From Bacteroidota bacterium (GTDB lineage Bacteria; Bacteroidota; Ignavibacteria; Ignavibacteriales; Melioribacteraceae), in the NCBI GenBank assembly GCA_021786655.1, contig JAJYMU010000276.1, positions 1 to 13,132 of the forward strand: a stretch of DNA of 13,132 bases. Direction: 5' to 3'. Positions 6,777 through 13,132 of the stretch are shown here, piece by piece (position 1 is the stretch's first letter; each line of letters begins with the position of its first letter). A model generated the notes under the pieces. That model was not told the origin of the DNA. It did not search any database and saw only the letters and a list, made by a program, of their open reading frames with translations. Made by a program: the position numbers and the translations under genes.

Positions 6777-9700
6777 TACTTTCTAAATATAACTCTAAAA
6801 GTTGAGCCGTGATTTTTTTTGCTTTCAACTTCAATGTCTGCGTTATTAATTTCACAATATCTTTTTACAAGAGCCAAGCCGAGTCCGTTGCCGTCGAAAG
6901 CTCTTGAATAACCGTGTTCCTCCTGAACAAACGGGCGAAACATACGTTGAAGAAAATCTTCGCTCATACCAATGCCGGTATCTTTGACCTCAATAATTTT
7001 ACGATTCTGGTGATCTTTTGTGAGGAGAATTTCCACTTTGCCTTTCTTCGTGTATTTGACGGCGTTATCAATCAAGTTGGCAAAGACTTGAGTTATACTG
7101 TATTCGTCAAGTAGGACTTTAGTTTCATCTAGTTGACAATTATAGATCAGATCCAGATTCTTTTGCGCTGCCGCACGTTGAAATTCGAATAATAATTTTC
7201 TTAAGACATCAGAATGAAGATCGACTTTTTTGAAAACCGGTTTATAGCCGCTGATCTGTAATTCCGACATGTTGAGGACAAGATCAACGGTTCTGATAAT
7301 TCTTTCTGCCGATAAATTAATTCCGTTGAAACAATCTAGATACTCCAGATCAATTTTGTTTGTCAATTCCTCATTCAAGAATTCAACGTTACTTGCTATT
7401 ACGTTAAGCGGCGTTCTAATTTCGTGAGAAATCTGCGCAAGAAATTCCGATTTTAACTTATCGGATTCTTCAGCTTTTTCTTTTGCTTCTATCAATTCTT
7501 TCTCGGCATGCTTGCGCTCGGTAATATCTCTTTGTACGCCAAACTGACCTGTAATACATCCGTTGGCATCATATAAACATATATAATTCCCCTCCACCCA
7601 CATTCGGGTTCCGTCGAACCGTCGTTCGTCTGTCTCGACATGTAAATGACCGGTATCGAATAATTGCCGTAGGACTTGTCTGCCATGCTCAATATCGTGG
7701 GCAAAAAAATCTGCCAGTGTAAGTCCGATGAACTTTTCCCGTGTTGCCCCGTACTGTGCAAGCATCGCATCGTTTACTCTTGTAATTCGTTGGTGGGCTA
7801 TTATATGATCGAGAGTTTTTTCTTTATCCTCTGCTTTGTTCCAATCGACTGGTTCATCGAGCATCATAAAGAAAAAACCTGCAAGAGACTGAGTAAAGAA
7901 CAATTCAAGTTGTTCTTCGCTTTTGCGCAGCGCTTCTTCCGCTTGCTTGCGATCTGAAATATCTATTGTAACGCCTTCAAAACCAATCAATTGATTATTA
8001 GCATTACGTATTCCGCGCGCCGTTTCAGAAACCCAAATAATGCTGCCGTCTTTGCGATATACCCGTGATTCAAAGTCGGTTACCACACCTTGTTCCTGTA
8101 TTAAGCGGGTAAACTCCTTCCTGCGTCCGGGTTCAATATAAAACCCGCGGTTTAGATCGGAGACATCCTCTATTAACTCTTCCGGCAACACATAACCGAA
8201 TATCCTTGCAAGCGTTGGATTTGCCGACAAAAATCTGCCGTCAATTGTAGTTTGATATATGCCAACGATGGCGTTCTCAAAGATAGTGCGATACTTTTCT
8301 TCCGATCGCTTCAGCGCTTCCTCAGCCCGTTTACGTTCCGTTATGTCGGTCGCTACACCACAGAGTCCGATAGGTTTTCCGTCTGTATCTTTAATAACTA
8401 GGGTAGTAAGGTAAATTGGGAATTCACTTCTATCTTTTCTAAGATTCAACAGCTCGCCTTTCCAGTTTCCTGAAAGAGTTGCAGGCAGAATCCTTTCCAC
8501 AATTTCCGTCGGATTATTTGGTGAACGAATAATACCGATGTGCTTTCCTATCAGCTCATGTTCTTCATAACCATAAGTTCTTAGAAACGCTTCATTGACA
8601 AAAATAATTTTGTCTTCCATGTCGGTAATGCTGACACATTGATTAACACTTTTAACCATGTGAGCAAGCATTTGTATTTGTTTCTCTGCCTCTTTACGTT
8701 CGGTAATATTTATAATAGCCCCGTCATAGTACAAAGTTTCTCCGTTGGAATTACGAATAGCGCGTGCGCTCTCGCTAACCCAAATTTCTTTTCCATCTTT
8801 TCGTTTCCAAAGAGATTCCATCTCTCTAATTTCGCCATATTTTTCTATTGGCTCTATAAACAGTTCTCGGGGATAGGATTGATTAAATCCTTCCTGCGTC
8901 AAATTTATTTTTTTGAGTTCCTCGAAAGAAGTATACCCAAGCATACTAACAAGAGCGGGATTAGCCATAAGAATTTTACCATCCGGCGTAGTTCTATATA
9001 TACCGACTATTGCATTAAGGTATAATGACCGGAAGCGCTCTTCGCTTTCCATTAGCGCTTCTTCTGTCCGCTTGCGCTCGGTGATATTGCGTGCAACGTT
9101 TCTAAACTGAACGATCTTTCCGTTAGAATCACGAACTATGCGGGTATTTTGTTCAACCCAAATAATGCTTCTATCTTTTTGAATAAACCTAAATTCTATC
9201 TTCGAATCGAGTGAACCCTTTGCAGTTTGTTCAAGATAATAATCAACAACTTGGCGTCGATCAATAGGAGCTACAACGCGGATAAAAGAATTTCCGTAGA
9301 TATCTTGTGGTGAATAGCCGGAAATAGTAAAAAAGTTTGGACTACAATAAAGAAACTTGCCTTGTTGATTTGAAATATAGAACACATCGCTAATGTTTTC
9401 CACAAGGCTACGGAATTTATCTTCACTTTCACGAAGGGCATCTTCTGCGCGTTTACGCTCGGTGATATCTCGCGCAATTCCAAATATTCCATTTACATTT
9501 CCATTTTCAATTTGCGGAATGCTTCTAAAGTCGCCGATTAGGTAATCTCCCTTTTTAGAACGAATCCTTAGTTCATGAGGCGGAGGACATTTACCTTGCA
9601 GCAATTCATTAAATAATTCTTTCACTTTTTGTACATCGTCCGGATGAATAAGCGGTATAAATTGTTTTTCCAACCATTCATCAGATTTCCATCCCGTAAG

Positions 9701-11371
9701 TTTTTCAAAAGCCGGATTCAAAGAGGTAATAGTTCCATCAACGCCAAGACTATAAATCACATCCGGAGCGTTGTCAATAAACGTTCTCAAGCGCAGTTCG
9801 TTTTGCCGAATTGTCTCTTCGTTTCGTTTGCGAAGAGTTATATCGCGTGAGATGCCTAACACCGCCCTTACTCTTTCCGATTCATCTTTAAGTGGAGCGA
9901 GTGTTACGTTAATCCATATTTCACCGGTCCCCGGAAAAGTTACTTTATACTCAATATTCAATGAATTGCCGCTTGAGAAAACTTCTTGTATATCCTTCCT
10001 CCGTTCTTCCGCTATTGATGGTGGGAATACTTCGGTGAGGTTTTTACCGATGAGTTCTTCCGGGCGAACATTAAATCCTTTTGCGCCACATATATTTATA
10101 TACTCAAGAGCTAAATTGCGGTTGAATATAAAAATTGCATCTTCAGCAGAATCTGCCAGCGCTCTGTAACGGGTTTCGCTTTCACGCAAAGACTTTTCAA
10201 TTTCTTTTCTTTCTTCAATTTCAACTGTTAAAGCTGCTGTTCTTTCTTTTACCAGTTCTTCCAAATGCTCATGCAATTGGCATCGATCCAAAGCCGCGCC
10301 GATCTGGTTGCCAATTCCGTTAAGCACGGCTAAATCGTCGTCGCTGAACAATAATTTTTCTGTCCCCACTAAATTCAAAATGCCCATCACATTGTTAGCG
10401 CTTCTCAGGGGAATTGTAACATGTGAATGCAATCCGTAGGTTTCTCCTTTCGCTTTTTTTAGACGCTCACAATCCAGAATATTTATCGACTTATCAATTT
10501 CACCCGCAAGAACTTTACTCCGGCATAGGCAATCGCCTTCGAGTGCCATAGGAGATTGAAGAGCAGGCGGCAAACCACGAGAGCCAACAAGTTTAAAACG
10601 AGAATCATCTTTTGCATCGTTATGGCTTCCCGCAAGAATTGAAAACCAACCGGCACGTACATCCGGTAATTCCAATGCTCTATCCAGTACATGGTCTATA
10701 ACTTCCTGCTGGGTCATTGCGCTATTCAATCCTTTAGCTATATGATAAATTCCGCGGAGAATTGAATTAGCCCGGTTAAGCTGTTGTTCGCGTATTTGAA
10801 GGTTGGCACATAAATCAACCGCTTGTTCATAGGTAGAGATCAATAAATCTAAAATTTGCTGCTTTTCTGCCGTGATGAAATGTCTGCTTCCTCCAAGATA
10901 AAGTTCAACGCCAACTTTAACTTTGCCGTTTGAGCGCAGTTTTCTATTCGTTAGAATATTATCAATCCGGAGAAGTAAGAGCCGCTCATCGTAAGGTTTT
11001 TTGATAAAGTTATCGGCGCCGCATTTTAACGCCTCAATTACATCTGCAGGACTGGATAAAGATGTAAGCAAAACTATTGGTGTATCTCTTATGGTCTCAT
11101 CGGACCGAATTGCTTTGCATAGCTCATAACCGTTCATTTCAGGCATTACAATATCGCTGATAATAATTGCCGGGTGCGTGTTGCGAGCGGTCTCAAGAGC
11201 TCTGCTGCCGTTTAGAGCAGTAATTACTTTATACCCGTGCATTTCTATTAAGTGCTTCAGCTCTTCAAGCTGAGTCGGACTGTCTTCTACGAGAAGTATT
11301 TCAGACTTGTCAGACGGGTCTGACTTGTCGGATGAGTCTGAACCATTGGTTGATTTAATTTTTGCACTCAC
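6776..11371 (-). CDS. Giant hybrid-type sensor kinase: REC-GAF-seven PAS-HisKA-HATPase
   Basis: A 1531-residue protein with no membrane segment, so a soluble sensor kinase. The order is: Ser-Asp-Lys repeat tail (10-23); receiver (about 24-140) with Glu29/Asp30, phosphoacceptor Asp73, Thr103 and Lys125-Pro126; helical linker; GAF (about 202-365) with a Cys/His cluster (Cys281, Cys283, Cys301, His315, His317); coiled coil; then PAS domains at about 400-517, 522-642, 648-770, 775-895, 899-1015, 1022-1140 and 1147-1285. HisKA has His1316 (SHEIRTP); the ATPase has Asn1432/Asp1435/Asn1436, DTGIGM 1464-1469 and GNGLGL 1494-1499. The receiver is at the front rather than the back, so it may be an input from another kinase that tunes this one. 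PAS4 and PAS6 look like an internal duplication, and PAS7 has an extra loop (about 1172-1198). The start is GTG, with AGGGGAG four bases upstream and a sigma-70-like promoter behind it. It is the first gene of the minus-strand block. Ligands are unknown. Confidence 0.95.
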   Translation of the reverse strand: MSAKIKSTNGSDSSDKSDPSDKSEILLVEDSPTQLEELKHLIEMHGYKVITALNGSRALETARNTHPAIIISDIVMPEMNGYELCKAIRSDETIRDTPIVLLTSLSSPADVIEALKCGADNFIKKPYDERLLLLRIDNILTNRKLRSNGKVKVGVELYLGGSRHFITAEKQQILDLLISTYEQAVDLCANLQIREQQLNRANSILRGIYHIAKGLNSAMTQQEVIDHVLDRALELPDVRAGWFSILAGSHNDAKDDSRFKLVGSRGLPPALQSPMALEGDCLCRSKVLAGEIDKSINILDCERLKKAKGETYGLHSHVTIPLRSANNVMGILNLVGTEKLLFSDDDLAVLNGIGNQIGAALDRCQLHEHLEELVKERTAALTVEIEERKEIEKSLRESETRYRALADSAEDAIFIFNRNLALEYINICGAKGFNVRPEELIGKNLTEVFPPSIAEERRKDIQEVFSSGNSLNIEYKVTFPGTGEIWINVTLAPLKDESERVRAVLGISRDITLRKRNEETIRQNELRLRTFIDNAPDVIYSLGVDGTITSLNPAFEKLTGWKSDEWLEKQFIPLIHPDDVQKVKELFNELLQGKCPPPHELRIRSKKGDYLIGDFRSIPQIENGNVNGIFGIARDITERKRAEDALRESEDKFRSLVENISDVFYISNQQGKFLYCSPNFFTISGYSPQDIYGNSFIRVVAPIDRRQVVDYYLEQTAKGSLDSKIEFRFIQKDRSIIWVEQNTRIVRDSNGKIVQFRNVARNITERKRTEEALMESEERFRSLYLNAIVGIYRTTPDGKILMANPALVSMLGYTSFEELKKINLTQEGFNQSYPRELFIEPIEKYGEIREMESLWKRKDGKEIWVSESARAIRNSNGETLYYDGAIINITERKEAEKQIQMLAHMVKSVNQCVSITDMEDKIIFVNEAFLRTYGYEEHELIGKHIGIIRSPNNPTEIVERILPATLSGNWKGELLNLRKDRSEFPIYLTTLVIKDTDGKPIGLCGVATDITERKRAEEALKRSEEKYRTIFENAIVGIYQTTIDGRFLSANPTLARIFGYVLPEELIEDVSDLNRGFYIEPGRRKEFTRLIQEQGVVTDFESRVYRKDGSIIWVSETARGIRNANNQLIGFEGVTIDISDRKQAEEALRKSEEQLELFFTQSLAGFFFMMLDEPVDWNKAEDKEKTLDHIIAHQRITRVNDAMLAQYGATREKFIGLTLADFFAHDIEHGRQVLRQLFDTGHLHVETDERRFDGTRMWVEGNYICLYDANGCITGQFGVQRDITERKHAEKELIEAKEKAEESDKLKSEFLAQISHEIRTPLNVIASNVEFLNEELTNKIDLEYLDCFNGINLSAERIIRTVDLVLNMSELQISGYKPVFKKVDLHSDVLRKLLFEFQRAAAQKNLDLIYNCQLDETKVLLDEYSITQVFANLIDNAVKYTKKGKVEILLTKDHQNRKIIEVKDTGIGMSEDFLQRMFRPFVQEEHGYSRAFDGNGLGLALVKRYCEINNADIEVESKKNHGSTFRVIFRK
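11301..11342 (-). repeat. Nine-base tandem repeat inside the giant kinase gene (Ser-Asp-X units)
   Basis: On the coding strand the unit is TC-N-GAC-NNN, seen as TCAGACTCA, TCCGACAAG, TCAGACCCG, TCTGACAAG and a final TCTGA. It encodes SDS-SDK-SDP-SDK-S just ahead of the first beta strand of the receiver domain (EILLVED). It keeps the reading frame and adds a charged, probably disordered tail. Receiver domains do not normally carry such a stretch, so it looks like an inserted or slippage-expanded simple repeat. Confidence 0.75.
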
Positions 11372-11375
11372 GGCG

Positions 11376-11382
11376 CTCCCCT
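11376..11382 (-). promoter_or_regulatory. Ribosome binding site for the GTG-started giant kinase
   Basis: Read on the minus strand this is AGGGGAG, ending four bases before the GTG at 11369-11371. It decides the start, because no in-frame ATG precedes the receiver domain nearby. The ATG at 11385-11387 is out of frame with the kinase. Confidence 0.7.
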
Positions 11383-11401
11383 GTCATAAATAATAAATAG
11401 T

Positions 11402-11430
11402 ATTCTATTTCTTTTGATAAGTGATGCCAA
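11402..11430 (-). promoter_or_regulatory. Sigma-70-like promoter for the kinase block
   Basis: On the minus strand TTGGCA (11425-11430) and TAGAAT (11402-11407) are separated by exactly 17 bases; each box matches five of six bases of the standard -35 and -10 sequences. Transcription would begin around 11395 and give a leader of about 24 bases before the GTG start. If the organism uses a Bacteroidota-type primary sigma factor with a different consensus, this match would mean less. Confidence 0.45.
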
Positions 11431-11441
11431 AGGACCGGCAT
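11424..11441. promoter_or_regulatory. Inverted repeat overlapping the -35 box, possible operator
   Basis: ATGCC (11424-11428) and GGCAT (11437-11441) form a perfect 5-base inverted repeat with an 8-base centre. It covers the -35 box of the candidate kinase promoter, a usual place for a repressor site. The arms are short, so chance is possible. Confidence 0.3.
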
Positions 11442-11653
11442 TTTGTCAACTTCAAAAATCATTGCAATACTTGTCAATTTCTGAAAAAGACTACGATTAT
11501 TAACTCTACAAGATCGATAAAGGAATAAAATATATTTTTTAGTGACGGAATTTCTTAGTGCAGAAATATAGAAAGTGGAAGTGAACGGTTATCATAGCCA
11601 ACCCTAACTTTACCTACCCGTAAAAAAATACATAAAATAAATGCTAGATGTAA

Positions 11654-11752
11654 CTAAAATAGAACAGCCGATCTTTCGATCAACCCCAGTTTAGCGAGTT
11701 CATTGCGGAATGATTTTTTCTCGGCGCAATTGACCCCAAAATAGAGCAACCG
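11654..11752 (+). repeat. Degenerate 17-base direct repeat, 82 bases apart
   Basis: The segment at 11654-11670 (CTAAAATAGAACAGCCG) and the one at 11736-11752 (CCAAAATAGAGCAACCG) agree at 14 of 17 bases, and all three differences are transitions. The two copies sit at opposite parts of the possible coding fragment. Confidence 0.5.
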
Positions 11753-11791
11753 TTTTGTTGGGTCGCGCAAGATTTCACTTTCTTTATATTC
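11654..11791 (-). pseudogene. Possible decayed coding fragment, 45 codons without a start
   Basis: Between a TAA (11792-11794) and a TAG (11654-11656) the minus strand is open for 45 codons with protein-like composition, including RDPTKRLLYFGVNCAEKKS and RNELAKLGLIERSAVLF. There is no ATG or GTG start and no ribosome binding site, and both flanks are AT-rich non-coding. It could be the relic 3' end of a lost gene or mobile element. I do not recognise the family, and a chance open stretch of this length is possible. Confidence 0.25.
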
Positions 11792-11809
11792 TTATTCTCA
11801 AATACTATA

Positions 11810-11830
11810 TTCGCAAAGTCTTAATGCGAA
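11810..11830. promoter_or_regulatory. Inverted repeat upstream of the aminotransferase gene
   Basis: TTCGCA (11810-11815) and TGCGAA (11825-11830) are perfect 6-base inverted arms around a 9-base centre, 57 bases before the aminotransferase ATG. A regulator site is possible; no known operator is recognised. Confidence 0.3.
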
Positions 11831-11887
11831 ATAAATACTTATTATGTATTATCTAATTGTTCACCAAATAAAAAAATTGAGTAATAG

Positions 11888-13081
11888 ATGCCTTTTTCCA
11901 AACGTGTAAATAAAATCGGCGTATCGCCGACAATGAGAATTGCCGCTCAAGCAAAAGAGATGCTTGCTAACGGTGAAGATTTAATAGATCTCTCTGTTGG
12001 CGAGCCGGATTTCCCTACGCCGCAAAACGTGAAGGATGCAGCGAAGCGAGCAATTGACAACAACGAAACAAAGTACACTGTTAACCAGGGCAGGTATGAT
12101 CTCCGCGAGGCAATTGCAAAAAAACTGAAGAACGAAAACGGACTGGATTATTCTCCTAATGAAATTATAGTTTCAACTGGCGCCAAGCAGAGTCTGTATA
12201 ATGCGGTTCAGTCGCTTGTTCATGACGGCGACGAAGTAATTTTCACATCGCCGTATTATGTTTCATATCCCGAAATGGTAACGCTTGCGCACGGCAAGTC
12301 TGTTGTGATTCCTACAACGGAGGAAACCGACTTCAACATGACGCCGGATCAGTTGCTGAACGCCATAACTCCTTCAACCAAATTGCTGATCATGTCATAC
12401 CCCACAAATCCGACCGGCGCGTGTTACAACAAAAAAGAATTGGAAGCGATTGCCGCGATAGTTAAAGAGAAAAAATTATTTGTATTGAGCGACGAGATCT
12501 ATGAAAACTTGATTTACGACAACAACAAGTTTGTAAGTTTTGCCGCGCTTGACGAAGAGATCAAGAGAAGAACAATTGTCGTAAACGGATTTTCAAAATC
12601 GTACGCAATGACGGGATGGAGAATTGGTTACGCGGCGGGACAGGAAGAATTTATAAAAGCAATGAACAAAATTCAGAGCCACAGTACTTCGAACGCGTCA
12701 TCGATATCGCAAGCCGCGGCTCTTGAGGCATTAAATGGCCCGCAAGATTTTATTCCAACGATGAGAAATGAATTTGAGCGGAGAAGAAACTTTGTTTACG
12801 AACAACTTTGTTCTATAAAAGGAATTAAATGCTTCAAGCCGAAGGGCGCGTTTTATCTTTTCCCAAATGTTGAAAGTTATTTCGGCAAATCGACTTCTGT
12901 TTTTAGAATCGAGCATTCATTCGATCTGGCAATGTATCTTCTTCACGAAGCAAAAGTTGCGACCGTACCCGGCAGTGGATTCGGCGCAGAAGGACATTTA
13001 AGATTATCATACTCAACTTCAATGGAAAATTTAGAAGAAGGATTGAAGAGAATTAAAGAAGCGCTGGAAAAGTTAGTCTAA
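11888..13081 (+). CDS. Class I PLP aminotransferase, aspartate aminotransferase type
   Basis: Predicted cytoplasmic pyridoxal-phosphate enzyme of 397 residues, the normal length for bacterial subgroup I-beta aspartate aminotransferases, which move an amino group between aspartate and 2-oxoglutarate; some members also use prephenate. Visible landmarks are SVGEPDFPTP (36-45), the TGAKQSLYNA cofactor-phosphate loop (97-106), NPTG (174-177, Asn174), Asp202 and Tyr205 in SDEIYENLIY, the PLP-linking Lys237 in NGFSKSYAMTGWRIGY with Arg245, and the substrate-carboxylate Arg372 in LRLSYSTS. The N-terminus (SKRVNKIGVSPTM) matches where family members begin, which supports this ATG although no Shine-Dalgarno is visible. 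It is transcribed away from the signalling genes, stands alone in the window and ends in an intrinsic terminator, so it is probably a monocistronic housekeeping gene. The family is certain; preference for aspartate over other amino acids or prephenate is not proven by sequence. Confidence 0.93.
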   Translation: MPFSKRVNKIGVSPTMRIAAQAKEMLANGEDLIDLSVGEPDFPTPQNVKDAAKRAIDNNETKYTVNQGRYDLREAIAKKLKNENGLDYSPNEIIVSTGAKQSLYNAVQSLVHDGDEVIFTSPYYVSYPEMVTLAHGKSVVIPTTEETDFNMTPDQLLNAITPSTKLLIMSYPTNPTGACYNKKELEAIAAIVKEKKLFVLSDEIYENLIYDNNKFVSFAALDEEIKRRTIVVNGFSKSYAMTGWRIGYAAGQEEFIKAMNKIQSHSTSNASSISQAAALEALNGPQDFIPTMRNEFERRRNFVYEQLCSIKGIKCFKPKGAFYLFPNVESYFGKSTSVFRIEHSFDLAMYLLHEAKVATVPGSGFGAEGHLRLSYSTSMENLEEGLKRIKEALEKLV

Positions 13082-13086
13082 ATTTT

Positions 13087-13115
13087 GGAGCGGCAAGATT
13101 TGCCGCTCCTCTTTC
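13087..13115 (+). terminator. Intrinsic terminator of the aminotransferase gene
   Basis: GGAGCGGCAA (13087-13096) and TTGCCGCTCC (13100-13109) form a perfect 10-base stem with a 3-base loop, five bases after the stop codon, followed by a T-rich tract (TCTTTCT). Strong stem, moderate U-tract. Confidence 0.8.
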
Positions 13116-13132
13116 TAATTTCACAACTCCCA

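Larger units (their letters stand above)
11372..11887. other. 516-base divergent intergenic region
   Basis: Separates the leftward kinase block from the rightward aminotransferase. The left part holds the kinase ribosome binding site, promoter and overlapping inverted repeat. The stretch 11450-11650 is AT-rich with nothing recognised. The middle (11654-11791) holds a possible coding remnant and a degenerate direct repeat, and 11810-11830 holds an inverted repeat. No convincing promoter or Shine-Dalgarno for the aminotransferase was found in the AT-rich run before its ATG. Confidence 0.6.

Noticed and set aside
11415..11432. Sigma-54 type promoter around TTTGGCATCACTTATC on the minus strand
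   Set aside because: It has the GG of the -24 element but lacks the GC of the -12 element.
11444..11449. A perfect TTGACA (minus strand) as the -35 box of the kinase promoter
   Set aside because: At 17 bases spacing the -10 position would be CATCAC, which is poor. The TTGGCA/TAGAAT pair just downstream fits both boxes and spacing better.
1..13132. tRNA, rRNA, riboswitch or intact insertion sequence
   Set aside because: No cloverleaf, rRNA-like stretch, known aptamer core or transposase-like protein was seen on either strand.

Overview
The window looks like AT-rich bacterial chromosome. The very large S-box (PAS)-rich histidine kinases, the weak ribosome binding sites on some genes and the class I aminotransferase would fit the Bacteroidota/Ignavibacteriota side of the tree. 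This placement is inference from sequence style only; there is no rRNA or other marker to fix it.

Positions 1-11371 form a minus-strand block of two-component signalling genes. In transcription order they are: a 1531-residue cytoplasmic kinase with an N-terminal receiver, a GAF domain and seven PAS domains (6776-11371, GTG start); a stand-alone 130-residue receiver (6330-6722); an 841-residue membrane kinase whose periplasmic dCache-like sensor carries a CXXCH haem c motif (3553-6078); an 863-residue membrane kinase with HAMP and three PAS domains (727-3318); and the N-terminal 233 codons of a further membrane sensor with TM-periplasmic domain-TM-HAMP that runs off the left edge (1-700). The three complete kinases share a closely similar HisKA/HATPase tail and are clearly paralogues. 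None carries a C-terminal receiver and no DNA-binding output domain is present. I infer that several input signals (periplasmic, redox or ligand through haem, cytoplasmic PAS/GAF ligands) may converge on the single-domain receiver and/or the receiver at the front of the large kinase.

The signalling block is followed, across a 516-base gap, by a divergent plus-strand class I aminotransferase of the aspartate aminotransferase type (11888-13081), closed by a strong intrinsic terminator. The gap holds a good sigma-70-like promoter for the large kinase overlapped by an inverted repeat, a possible decayed coding fragment with a degenerate direct repeat, and a second inverted repeat. The aminotransferase has no evident functional link to the kinases.

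The most unusual items are the haem-c dCache kinase, the Cys/His cluster in the GAF domain of the large kinase, two degenerate hexanucleotide arrays that begin at exactly the same base of the TAG stop codon of two paralogous kinases, and a 9-base Ser-Asp-Lys tandem repeat inserted just ahead of the receiver domain of the large kinase.
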